Shown here in pieces: positions 8,694 to 16,089 of a stretch of DNA of 34,245 nucleotides. The notes below the pieces were generated by a model that did no database searches, was not told the DNA's origin, and worked only from the letters and a program-made list of their open reading frames with translations. The stretch comes from Acidobacteriota bacterium. Its GTDB lineage: Bacteria; Acidobacteriota; Terriglobia; Acidiferrales; 2-02-FULL-67-57. The stretch's first letter is position 1, and the number at the start of each line of letters is the position of its first letter. The stretch is from positions 1-34,245 of the forward strand of contig JACQTJ010000127.1 in the NCBI GenBank assembly GCA_016210855.1. Reading direction: 5' to 3'. The translations under genes and the position numbers were made by a program.

Positions 8694-9437
8694 TTGCCCC
8701 TGGCCAATCGCGTAGCTCTCATCACTGGCGCCGCCCGCGGCTTGGGCAAGGGGATTGCCCTCTCGCTCGCGGCCGAGGGGATGCGCATCGCCCTCTGCTA
8801 CCGCGCCAATCGCGCTGCGGCCCAGCAGACCGCCCATCAAATCCAGGCCCGAGCGGCAGAGACCCTGGTTCTGCAGGCGGATGTCACGGTCCCCGGACAG
8901 GTGCAGAAGTTGGTGGCGGGCACGCTCAAGCACTTTGGCCGCCTGGACGTGTTGATCAACAACGTCGGCGAGTTCGGCTGGGGTCCGGTGAGCGAGTCCG
9001 CGGTGGGCGAGTGGGAGCGCATCATCCACTCCAACCTGTTCAGCGTCTTCTACATGAGCAAGGAGGTTCTGCCGGTGATGCGGCGGCAGCGCTGGGGGCG
9101 GATCGTGAACCTGGGGGCGGTGGGCGACGAGCGGGCCTTCGGGCAGGCCAAAATCTCCGCCTACGCGGCCGCCAAAGCCGCCATGGTGGCCTTCACCCGG
9201 TCGCTGGCCATCGAGGAAGCCCGCTACGGGATTACCGTGAATGTGGTGAACCCCGCCAACGTGGATGACCAGGAGCTGACCCGGGAGGAAGCCGACCGCA
9301 TCCGCGACGCCCGTTTCCCCGTGGGGCGCCCGCCCACCGCCGAGGACGTGGCCGCCGCCATCAAGTTCTTCATTTCGGAGGACGCTGGCTACACCACTGG
9401 GCAGGTGCTGACCGTGAGCGGGGGCTGGATGCTGTGA
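8694..9437 (+). CDS. Short-chain dehydrogenase/reductase (FabG-like)
   Basis: A classical SDR of 247 residues if started at TTG 8694, which has GGGAG 8 nt upstream; a longer frame runs back into the phosphatase gene but encodes no SDR sequence. The NAD(P)-binding TGAARGLG is at 11-18, the NNVGEFG strand replaces the usual NNAG, and the catalytic Y157-x3-K161 (YAAAK) is present. The C-terminus TTGQVLTVSGGWML is typical of FabG-type enzymes. It should reduce a 3-oxo or similar carbonyl with NAD(P)H in the cytoplasm; the substrate is not inferable. A TATACT box at about 8626 could be its promoter. It stands 33 nt ahead of nnr. Confidence 0.88.
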   Translation: MPLANRVALITGAARGLGKGIALSLAAEGMRIALCYRANRAAAQQTAHQIQARAAETLVLQADVTVPGQVQKLVAGTLKHFGRLDVLINNVGEFGWGPVSESAVGEWERIIHSNLFSVFYMSKEVLPVMRRQRWGRIVNLGAVGDERAFGQAKISAYAAAKAAMVAFTRSLAIEEARYGITVNVVNPANVDDQELTREEADRIRDARFPVGRPPTAEDVAAAIKFFISEDAGYTTGQVLTVSGGWML

Positions 9438-9470
9438 AGCCCTGGCCCGCCTAGCGGCTTCGGATACCCG

Positions 9471-11081
9471 ATGAAGATCCTCACCGCCGAGGAGATGCGG
9501 CGCCTCGACCGGCTCACCACAGAGCGGGCCGGCATCTCCAGCCGACAATTGATGGAGAATGCCGGCCGGCAGGCGGCCGAGTTTCTCCTGGCCCATTTTT
9601 CTTCCCCGCGGCGCATCAGCATCCTCTGCGGCAAAGGGAACAACGGCGGGGATGCCCTGGTGGCGGCCCGCTACTTGCTCGAGCGCGGCCACAAGCCCCG
9701 CGTGGGGCTGCTGGCGGGGCCCGGCGACTTAAAAGGCGACGCCCAGGCGAACTACGCCGCCTTCCTCCAGGTCGGCGGCGCGGTGGAGGCCTTGCCAACT
9801 CCGGCCGACTGGGAAAGGCAGGCAGCCGCCGTTCTCGACTGCGACCTTCTGGTGGACGGCCTGCTGGGGACGGGATTGTCGGGACCGGTGGAGGGCTACC
9901 TCCGCCGGGTCATTCATGACATCAACGCCCCCGGCCGGCGCTTCCGGGTGCTGGCGGTGGACATCCCCTCGGGGCTTCCTTCCGACGGCGGCGAGCCGGC
10001 GAGCGAATCAGTCCAAGCCGATGCCACCGTAACCTTCACCGCTCCCAAGCGCGGGCAGGTCTTTCCCCCCACTTGCACTCGGGTCGGCACCCTAGCAGTC
10101 GCTCCGATCGGTACGCCCGAGGAGCTCTATGCCAGCGACCCCAGTTTGTTCCTGAACCTCATCGTGGCCCGGCAGTGGTCGCGCCTGCCCCTCACCCGGG
10201 AGCGCGACGCCCACAAGGGCGCGTTCGGCCACGTGCTGCTTGTCGCCGGTTCGCGGGGAAAGACCGGGGCGGCGGCCCTGGGGGGCAAAGCGGCTCTGCG
10301 GATGGGCGCCGGCCTGGTCACGGTGACCACCCCCGCCGGGGGATTGCCCACCGTGGCTTCGATGGTGCCCGAGATCATGACCGAGCCGCTGGCCGAGACC
10401 GACAGCGGCTCCATTTCCGCCCGCGCCCTCGACTACGGCCGCTTCGCCAAGATTGTCGAAGGCAAGACGGTACTGGCACTCGGCCCCGGCCTGACCACGC
10501 ATCCCGAGACCGGGCAATTCGTGCGGGCCGTGCTCGAGCAGTTTGACCTGCCCCTGGTGCTTGACGCCGACGCCTTGAACGCCTTGGTGGGTCAGCTCGA
10601 GTTGCTGCGCCGCCGGCGGGCGCGGCTCGCGGTGATTACCCCCCATCCGGGCGAGATGGCCCGCCTGCTCGGCACCTCGAGCGCTGAAGTCCAGCGCCAG
10701 CGCCTCGAGGTGGCGCAAAGATTTGCCCGCGAGTACGGACTTTTTGTTATTCTCAAGGGCTACCGCACACTGGTGGCCACCCCGGAAGGGCAAGTGTACG
10801 TCAGCCCCACCGGCAACCCCGGCATGGCCACCGCGGGGGCCGGCGACGTGCTGACCGGGATGGTGGCAGCCGCGCTCGGTCAGTGGGGAGAGCAAACCCC
10901 CGGTGACGCCCTCTGCCTGGCGGTGTATTTGCAGGGCCTGGCGGGCGACCTGGCAGCCGCGGCCCAGGACGAACAGGCGCTGATTGCCTCAGACATCATT
11001 GAGGCGCTGCCCCGGGCCTGGCTGGCCCTGCGGGAAAAGATCGAGCGTGACGACCCTGGAAGTTACTACGTCGTCCCCTGA
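9471..11081 (+). CDS. nnr: Bifunctional NAD(P)H-hydrate epimerase / ADP-dependent dehydratase
   Basis: Nnr repairs hydrated NAD(P)H. The N-terminal YjeF epimerase domain (about 1-215) shows LMENAGRQAAEFL and GKGNNGGDALVAARYL (54-69). The C-terminal ribokinase-like dehydratase domain (about 230-536) shows KGAFGHVLLVAGS-GKTGAA, LDADALN, TPHPGEMARLL and NPGMATAGAGDVLTG, with D459 in the GAGD loop as the probable catalytic base. The length of 536 is normal for the fused form. Its end overlaps tsaE by 35 nt, the yjeF-yjeE neighbourhood seen in many bacteria. The SD-poor ATG 9471 gives the standard MKILTAEEM start. Confidence 0.95.
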   Translation: MKILTAEEMRRLDRLTTERAGISSRQLMENAGRQAAEFLLAHFSSPRRISILCGKGNNGGDALVAARYLLERGHKPRVGLLAGPGDLKGDAQANYAAFLQVGGAVEALPTPADWERQAAAVLDCDLLVDGLLGTGLSGPVEGYLRRVIHDINAPGRRFRVLAVDIPSGLPSDGGEPASESVQADATVTFTAPKRGQVFPPTCTRVGTLAVAPIGTPEELYASDPSLFLNLIVARQWSRLPLTRERDAHKGAFGHVLLVAGSRGKTGAAALGGKAALRMGAGLVTVTTPAGGLPTVASMVPEIMTEPLAETDSGSISARALDYGRFAKIVEGKTVLALGPGLTTHPETGQFVRAVLEQFDLPLVLDADALNALVGQLELLRRRRARLAVITPHPGEMARLLGTSSAEVQRQRLEVAQRFAREYGLFVILKGYRTLVATPEGQVYVSPTGNPGMATAGAGDVLTGMVAAALGQWGEQTPGDALCLAVYLQGLAGDLAAAAQDEQALIASDIIEALPRAWLALREKIERDDPGSYYVVP

Positions 11082-11475
11082 GGAGACGCAGGCCTTCGGT
11101 CGGCGCTTGGCCGACCAGCTGAAACCCCCGGCCCTGGTGCTGCTCTATGGGGAGCTAGGGGCGGGGAAGACCACGCTGATCAAAGGCATCGTCAGCGGCC
11201 TGGGGCTGGCGCCGGCGGAAGAGGTTACCAGCCCGTCCTTCGTTTTTGTACACGTGTTCGGCGACCGGTTGCGCCTTTATCATGTGGACCTCTATCGGAT
11301 CGAGGAGCCCGCGGAGCTGGAAACCCTGGGGCTGGACGAACTCCTGGCCGAGCAGGCGATTGTCCTGGTGGAGTGGGCGGAGCGGCTGAGCTGGTCCACT
11401 CCGGCGCTGGCCCTGCGGGTGCATTTGGAGGCTCTCTCCGATGAGGAGCGGCGGATTCGCGTGGAGGGCGGATGA
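11047..11475 (+). CDS. tsaE: tRNA threonylcarbamoyladenosine ATPase TsaE
   Basis: TsaE is the small ATPase needed with TsaB and TsaD to make the t6A37 modification of ANN-decoding tRNAs. The Walker A motif GELGAGKTT is at 35-43. SPSFV, the YHVDLYRI strand and IVLVEWAERL are the other family signatures. The start GTG 11047 lies within the end of nnr and gives 142 residues, near the usual 150; a longer frame begins at 10984 but its extra residues are the shadow of nnr. Tight packing nnr-tsaE and the stop only 1 nt before the next ATG show one operon. Confidence 0.95.
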   Translation: MTTLEVTTSSPEETQAFGRRLADQLKPPALVLLYGELGAGKTTLIKGIVSGLGLAPAEEVTSPSFVFVHVFGDRLRLYHVDLYRIEEPAELETLGLDELLAEQAIVLVEWAERLSWSTPALALRVHLEALSDEERRIRVEGG

Positions 11476-11476
11476 G

Positions 11477-12106
11477 ATGAGCAACCCCGGCTATCGGGGA
11501 AAGCTGGCAGTGGGTGTCCTGCTGATGCTGGCCGCGACGGCCTGCGGGGCCCCGCGGACGAGCTTCTACACCCTCCAGCTCGCATCTCCCGTTCAGTCCG
11601 CCTCGGCTTCCAGGGGGCAGCTCGGCGTCGAAGCCCCCCGGGCGTCCCACCTGCTCCGCCAGGACCGCATCGTCTACTTTACCCAGCAGAACCAGCTCAA
11701 CTTCTATCAATACCACCGCTGGGCGGAACCGCCGGTCTTCATGGTGCAGTCGCTGCTCATCCGCCAGCTCCAGGGCGCGAGGCTCTTCGATCACGTCATG
11801 CCCTACCGCGCCCAGAAGGGCCTGGACTACCTGCTGCGGGGTCGGCTGCTGGCCCTCGAAGAAGTGGACGGGTCCGCCGCCGGGATCACCGCCCGCTTCG
11901 GGCTGGAGCTCGAGCTGGTGCGGCAGAAAGATGCCGAGGTGGTCTGGACCGGGAGGGCCAGCCGGGAGCGGCCGGTGAGCGAGAAGACGATGGAGGCAGT
12001 GGTCGAGGCGATGAGCGGCTGCGTCGAGGAGAGCCTCGAAGAGTTGACGCGCTCGATGGGCGCCGCGCTCTCCGAGCTCGAAGCCGTCGAGGGAGCCAGC
12101 CGGTGA
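11477..12106 (+). CDS. PqiC/ABC-transport auxiliary-type lipoprotein
   Basis: A 209-residue exported protein. Residues 10-27 form a signal peptide ending LMLAATAC, a fair lipobox with C at about 27, followed by GAPRTSFYTL; PRTSFYTL is the start seen in PqiC/DUF330 auxiliary lipoproteins of Mla/Pqi-type lipid transporters. The centre (YFTQQNQLNFYQYHRWAEPP) and the region around YLLRGRLLALEEVD also fit that family. It would sit on the outer membrane. No MlaE, MlaF or MCE gene is near, so the partner transporter must be elsewhere. ATG 11477 begins 1 nt after the tsaE stop, and its own stop overlaps the next gene by 4 nt. Confidence 0.75.
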   Translation: MSNPGYRGKLAVGVLLMLAATACGAPRTSFYTLQLASPVQSASASRGQLGVEAPRASHLLRQDRIVYFTQQNQLNFYQYHRWAEPPVFMVQSLLIRQLQGARLFDHVMPYRAQKGLDYLLRGRLLALEEVDGSAAGITARFGLELELVRQKDAEVVWTGRASRERPVSEKTMEAVVEAMSGCVEESLEELTRSMGAALSELEAVEGASR

Positions 12107-12915
12107 GCGGAGCTCCGGCCAACCTCTGGGCGCTAATTCTCGGGGCCTCGAGCGGTTTTGGCGAAGCCACGGCCGCGGAGCTCGCCCGGGTGGGGATGAA
12201 CATCTTCGGCGTTCACCTCGACCGGAAAGCCACCCAGCCCCACGTCGAAGAGGTGATGGGACGAATCCGCGCCCACGGCCGCGAGGCGGTGTTCTTCAAC
12301 GCCAACGCCGCCGATGCCGAGAAGCGCAAAGAGATCCTCGACCTGGTGGAAGCCAAGCTGAAGGAGTCCTCCCCGCCCGGCCTGGTGCGGGTGCTGTTTC
12401 ATTCGCTGGCCTTCGGCACCCTCAAGCCCTATGTTTCGAGCCCCACCGCCGAAGGCGTCACCCAGCAGCAAATGGAGATGACGGTAGACGTGATGGGGCA
12501 CAGCCTGGTGTACTGGGCGCAGGACCTGGTCGCGCGCGGGCTGCTGCGCGAGGGCGGCCGCATCTTCGCCATGACCAGTTCCGGCGGCAGCCGGGTGATT
12601 CCCGCCTATGGGCCTGTCTCTGCCGCCAAAGCAGTGCTCGAGTCGCACATCCGCCAGCTGGCCATGGAGCTGGCTCCCAAAGGAATCACCGCCAACGCCA
12701 TCCGCGCTGGGGTCACCGACACCCCGGCCCTGCGCAAGATCCCGGGAAACGAGCTGCTCCTTGAGGGCGCCCGCCGCAAGAACCCCCACCGGCGGCTGAC
12801 CACCCCGGCCGACGTGGCTGCGGCCGTGGGCGTTCTCGTCCACCCGAATACCTACTGGATGACCGGGAACGTGATCGGGGTAGACGGCGGCGAGGATATC
12901 GTCGAAGTCAGTTGA
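12103..12915 (+). CDS. SDR of enoyl-ACP reductase type (FabL-like)
   Basis: A 270-residue SDR. The cofactor loop GASSGFG (14-20) and the catalytic Y169-x6-K176 spacing (YGPVSAAK) are those of enoyl-ACP reductases such as FabI and FabL, not the Y-x3-K of ordinary SDRs. FHSLAFGTLKP replaces NNAG, also as in that group. The C-terminus TGNVIGVDGGEDIVE is typical. It should reduce the trans-2-enoyl thioester in fatty acid elongation, or a related carbonyl. GTG 12103 overlaps the lipoprotein stop (GTGA). The end overlaps the convergent small gene by 8 nt. Whether it is the organism's main enoyl reductase is unknown. Confidence 0.78.
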   Translation: MSGAPANLWALILGASSGFGEATAAELARVGMNIFGVHLDRKATQPHVEEVMGRIRAHGREAVFFNANAADAEKRKEILDLVEAKLKESSPPGLVRVLFHSLAFGTLKPYVSSPTAEGVTQQQMEMTVDVMGHSLVYWAQDLVARGLLREGGRIFAMTSSGGSRVIPAYGPVSAAKAVLESHIRQLAMELAPKGITANAIRAGVTDTPALRKIPGNELLLEGARRKNPHRRLTTPADVAAAVGVLVHPNTYWMTGNVIGVDGGEDIVEVS

Positions 12916-13138
12916 CCAGGGCCCGCAGCACCCGGTAGCCCTGCACCAGCAGGGGAACGAGAAAAAGCGCCAGCAGGATCAGCGCCGCCAGTCGGAACAG
13001 CCGCCGGGCGACGCCGGCTTCGACCAGCGGCGGGCGCAGGCCGCTGGCCGCCTCATGCCAGAGGCAGAAGGCTTGCCCGTCCTCCGCCTCTTCGGGGCAG
13101 CGGCGGCCGTCGGCGTCCAGGTGAAAGCACTGCGGCAT
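12908..13138 (-). CDS. Small membrane protein with N-terminal CxH-type zinc motif
   Basis: A 76-residue protein. The first 28 residues hold C4, C14, C25 and H28 with the pattern CFHLDADGRRC and FCLWH, which resembles the short zinc-binding modules found in many uncharacterised bacterial proteins. Residues 45-67 form one hydrophobic helix (LAALILLALFLVPLLV). It is likely a cytoplasmic zinc module held at the membrane. Function is not known to me. It runs convergent to the FabL-like gene, overlapping it by 8 nt, and diverges from the cyclase-like gene. Confidence 0.6.
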   Translation of the reverse strand: MPQCFHLDADGRRCPEEAEDGQAFCLWHEAASGLRPPLVEAGVARRLFRLAALILLALFLVPLLVQGYRVLRALVN

Positions 13139-13219
13139 CGGAGTCCGTCTCCGCGGCTCGCCTCTACGCTAGCACGGAGCGGGCTGCTCACGCCACGGGT
13201 GCCCGACGGGCGCGGCTTC

Positions 13220-13249
13220 TTGTGAAGGGCAAGAGAACTTTGCTATAGT
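13220..13249 (+). promoter_or_regulatory. Predicted promoter of the cyclase-like gene
   Basis: A -35-like TTGTGA at 13220-13225 and a -10-like TATAGT at 13244-13249 are separated by 18 bp and lie 31 nt before ATG 13281. Consensus matches are visual only. Confidence 0.5.
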
Positions 13250-13280
13250 TTTTCTACTTTTGGGGTTGATCCGAGAGGGC

Positions 13281-15716
13281 ATGGCTACCTCCGAACAATC
13301 GGCTTCCGCGATCGGCAGCGCCCTCCAGGCCTACGCGCCGGCGCTGGCTTTTACCCGCTTGGTGGTGGGGGTGGACAACATCCGCCACGACGTTTTCCTG
13401 AGTCCGCGGTGGCGGGAGCAGGCCAGCCAGTTCCTCTTCGAGAATGTCCTCCATCAGGCCCAGCCTCACCTGCGCGAGATCTATCCGAGCGATCCCCGCA
13501 GCCGCAGCGCTGCCACGGGCGAGTTCAAGCGGCGACTGGGCAAGGTGCTCCAGGAGGCTCTCACCCGGGCCAAGGAGCACACCAACATTGAAATCGACCT
13601 ACTGGCGCGCCTGGGGCTCTACAAATGGCTGCTCGGGGAAACGCAGCGCCAGTTCTCGGAAATCAGCGTGGCCGGCAAGGAGCGCATCGAGAAGAAAGGC
13701 AGCCTGCATTTTCAGAGCAGCATGGCCAGCTTTGTGCTGCATTCGCGAATCTCCGAGTACCACTCGAACCGGCGCCACATCCTGCGGGGCGTGGGGGAAA
13801 CCCTGTTTCAGATCTTCGAAGAGCTCGAAGACAACAACCTCCGCCCGGCCCGCTCGGCCCTGTTCGGCTCGGAGTTCGCCGACTTCTACCAGGTGGTTCG
13901 CAACCGGCTGATCTTCCTCGAGAATCCCAACGACGCCGTCGTCCACCTGGAGCACTACGTGATGCTCGGCCACTTTGGCAACGATGTGGACCTCGAGGAG
14001 CGCGTCCGCGACGTCCTGGCCCAGCTCCTGCGCGAGCAGGGGCTGGCCCTGCCCGAAGGGGACGAGTTGGCCCGGCTCGAGCAGCGGCTGGAGAAGACCG
14101 CCGACCAGCTCCAGGAGGTGAACCACCGTCTGCGCGAGTTGGAGCTTGAGCTCGAAGAGATAGCGCGACCCGAATCAGCCGGTCGCCGCACCATCCGCTG
14201 GTTGAGCGGCCGCTCGGGAGCCGACACCGGTATCGATCGGGTTGGCCTGGAGCGGAATCTGAAAGCCCTCGAAGCGCAGCGGGAACAGCTGGCCCGCGAG
14301 GTGGAAGAGCTGGAGCAGAAGGTGGCTTTCCTGCGGCAGACCCACGAGACGCGGCTGAGCGAGGTGATGAGCAATCCCGCCAACGCCGAGCGGCTCTTCG
14401 GCGGCCTCTCCGCGCAGGGCACGCCCGAGCTCCGCACCGAGGCCCAGGAGGCGCTTTTGCGGCAGCTGCACATGCGGCTGGAGCGGGCCGGCATGCTGCC
14501 CTACGTCTTGGCCAGCTACCACCTGAAGTCGATCTACAAGGATTTTTGCCCGCCCTTGAACCCCCAACAGCTCAAGCGCGCGGTGGTGGACCGCCAGGGC
14601 TGGCAGGAGTTCGAGACCTTGCTCGACCAGTTCCCGGCCCGCAACTTCCCGGTCGAGAAGCTGGAGGAGATGGCCCGGCGCCTGCGCCGCCTCAGCCGCG
14701 CCGACACCGAAACCATCCTGGTGCGATTCGTCCGCGACCTGATGCGCCTGGGGCGCGACTTCCTCCACTTGCACTTGTTGCAGAGCCTGATGGAAAAAAT
14801 CCACCTGGTGGAGGACGAAAAGACCCGTCACGTCTCCCAGCTGAACCGCACCTTGTATGAATTCGTGCTGTCGGAAGAGCGGGAGGCAGGCGAAGAACAC
14901 GTGCGCGCCCACGTGGTGGTGAAGGCCGACGTGCGTGACTCGTCCCGCATCACCGAAGAGCTGCTCCGCCGTGGCCTCAACCCTGCCACCCACTTCAGTT
15001 TCAACTTCTACGAGCCCGTGCATAAGCTGGCGGCCCGCTACTCCGCTTCGAAGATCTTCATCGAGGGCGACGCCCTCATCCTGGGCATCTACGAGACCGA
15101 GTCCAATCGTGCCTCCCAGCGCCCGGTGGCCAAGGCTTGCCTGCTGGCCAAGGAGATTGTCAACGTCTGCCAGGCCTACAACGAGCGGGCCCGGGCGAAC
15201 GACCTGCCGGTGCTGGAGCTGGGCCTGGGGATTGCCTTCCAGGACTCGCCGCCCCACTACTGGGCCGACGGCGAGGCCCGCATCATGATCTCCGCCGCAC
15301 TGAATGAGTCCGATCGGCTGGCGAGCTGCACCCGCATGGCCCGCAAGCTTGTGGGCGAAAACAGCTCTCAGTTCTTCGTCTTCTTGCTGCAAGGGGAGCC
15401 GGCGCCGGACGAAGAGGAAGAGTTCCTGCTGCGGTACAACATCATGGGGGTGTCGCTGAACGAGCCCGGCTTCCAAAAGCTTCAGCAGGAGATTTCACTG
15501 AGCCGCACCGAGCTGAGCGTGGACTCCCTGGGAGGGAAGGAGAAGGTGACGCTGCATCACGGCACGGTGCCCATCGGCAACAGCTTCGAAAAGCTCATCG
15601 TTCGCGAGGCTCGCATCCCCCGCTTCCGGCTCCCCGAGCGGCAAGTGGCTGACTGGACCTCCCGCACTTACTACGAAGTCTGCGTTCACCCCAAGCTCTA
15701 CGAGCGCTTCCCCTGA
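13281..15716 (+). CDS. Coiled-coil protein with diverged class III nucleotidyl cyclase domain
   Basis: An 811-residue cytoplasmic protein without signal or membrane helices. Residues 1-250 are helical and not recognised. Residues about 255-355 form two coiled-coil stretches split by a short linker. Residues about 540-720 look like a class III cyclase core: KADVRDSS (metal D550), EGDALILGIYE (metal D597), LGLGIAF, and N675-x3-R679 in LNESDRLAS, the transition-state pair. The purine-contacting Lys normally four residues before the second Asp is Phe593, so the substrate may differ or the domain may be non-catalytic. The C-terminal 90 residues are unknown. Its own promoter is visible, and it has no evident effector gene beside it. 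The domain call is from motifs alone. Confidence 0.6.
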   Translation: MATSEQSASAIGSALQAYAPALAFTRLVVGVDNIRHDVFLSPRWREQASQFLFENVLHQAQPHLREIYPSDPRSRSAATGEFKRRLGKVLQEALTRAKEHTNIEIDLLARLGLYKWLLGETQRQFSEISVAGKERIEKKGSLHFQSSMASFVLHSRISEYHSNRRHILRGVGETLFQIFEELEDNNLRPARSALFGSEFADFYQVVRNRLIFLENPNDAVVHLEHYVMLGHFGNDVDLEERVRDVLAQLLREQGLALPEGDELARLEQRLEKTADQLQEVNHRLRELELELEEIARPESAGRRTIRWLSGRSGADTGIDRVGLERNLKALEAQREQLAREVEELEQKVAFLRQTHETRLSEVMSNPANAERLFGGLSAQGTPELRTEAQEALLRQLHMRLERAGMLPYVLASYHLKSIYKDFCPPLNPQQLKRAVVDRQGWQEFETLLDQFPARNFPVEKLEEMARRLRRLSRADTETILVRFVRDLMRLGRDFLHLHLLQSLMEKIHLVEDEKTRHVSQLNRTLYEFVLSEEREAGEEHVRAHVVVKADVRDSSRITEELLRRGLNPATHFSFNFYEPVHKLAARYSASKIFIEGDALILGIYETESNRASQRPVAKACLLAKEIVNVCQAYNERARANDLPVLELGLGIAFQDSPPHYWADGEARIMISAALNESDRLASCTRMARKLVGENSSQFFVFLLQGEPAPDEEEEFLLRYNIMGVSLNEPGFQKLQQEISLSRTELSVDSLGGKEKVTLHHGTVPIGNSFEKLIVREARIPRFRLPERQVADWTSRTYYEVCVHPKLYERFP

Positions 15717-15741
15717 GCCTCCGCCTAGATGTCTCTTGGGC

Positions 15742-15747
15742 TATAAT
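15742..15747 (+). promoter_or_regulatory. -10 box of the selC promoter
   Basis: A perfect TATAAT lies 12 nt before the tRNA start. No good -35 is seen at 17 bp, as is common for strong stable-RNA promoters with other contacts. Confidence 0.55.
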
Positions 15748-15759
15748 CGCTTTTCCGGC

Positions 15760-15859
15760 GGAGGGGTGCAGGGTCCGGTGATTCTCCCGGCCTTCAAAGC
15801 CGGTGGTCCTTCGGCTGCTGCCGGGGGACGATGGGTTCGACTCCCATACCCTTCCGCCA
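15760..15859 (+). tRNA. selC: tRNA-Sec (anticodon UCA)
   Basis: The 100-nt RNA folds as bacterial tRNA-Sec. The 8-bp acceptor GGAGGGGT pairs with ACCCTTCC (one G-U), followed by discriminator G and an encoded CCA (15857-15859). The two-base linker GC leads to a 6-bp D stem AGGGTC/GATTCT closing a CGGT loop. The anticodon arm CCGGC-CTTCAAA-GCCGG holds TCA at 15794-15796. The variable arm is a 10-bp stem with a TGCT loop (15806-15829). The 5-bp T stem ATGGG/CCCAT carries TTCGACT. The 8+5 acceptor/T arrangement and long variable arm distinguish it from a suppressor tRNA. It delivers selenocysteine at UGA with SelB. No selA, selB or selenoprotein gene is in the window. Confidence 0.96.
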
Positions 15860-15863
15860 CCTG

Positions 15864-16040
15864 ATGGCGCGTCGAGGGAAAGGAAAGAAGAAAGCTGCTG
15901 GTTACGACCCCGCTACCCAGGCGCGGCGGCTGGCCCGCGCCGTACTGGGCACCCCGCCCCCCCAGCGCGTTCTCCCTCCCAAGAAAAAGAAGCAGCCCAA
16001 GCACAAGCAGCGCGAGCTGGAGCGCGAGTGGGGCGCCTGA
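15864..16040 (+). CDS. Small, very basic hypothetical protein downstream of selC
   Basis: A 58-residue protein that begins MARRGKGKKKAAGYDP and ends PKHKQRELEREWGA, with about a third of residues Lys or Arg. Two PP-rich turns (TPPPQRVLPPKKKK) lie in the middle. It resembles small nucleic-acid- or ribosome-binding proteins, but no family is recognised. ATG 15864 starts four bases after the tRNA-Sec 3' end and has no Shine-Dalgarno sequence, because the upstream bases are tRNA acceptor. It therefore must share the selC transcript or be leaderless after tRNA processing. High GC and codon use match the neighbours. Confidence 0.6.
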   Translation: MARRGKGKKKAAGYDPATQARRLARAVLGTPPPQRVLPPKKKKQPKHKQRELEREWGA

Positions 16041-16059
16041 AGGGATGGCCGGGCGGGAG

Positions 16060-16076
16060 AGTCCCCGACGGGGACT
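16060..16076. terminator. Palindrome between convergent genes
   Basis: AGTCCCCGACGGGGACT is a perfect 8-bp inverted repeat around a single base. It lies in the 49-nt gap between the small basic gene and the redoxin gene on the other strand. No T-run follows, so a bidirectional terminator role is tentative. Confidence 0.4.
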
Positions 16077-16089
16077 AGTTCTTCGACCC

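Noticed and set aside
14175-15476. A 433-codon minus-strand frame opposite the cyclase-like gene
   Set aside because: Shadow frame with no recognisable domain, while the plus strand has coiled coils and conserved motifs.
13281-15716. Pycsar or CBASS anti-phage operon based on the cyclase-like protein
   Set aside because: No effector or accessory gene is adjacent; the neighbours are selC and housekeeping genes.
15760-15859. Suppressor or Ser-type tRNA with UCA anticodon
   Set aside because: The 8-bp acceptor, 6-bp D stem with CGGT loop and 10-bp variable arm define tRNA-Sec.
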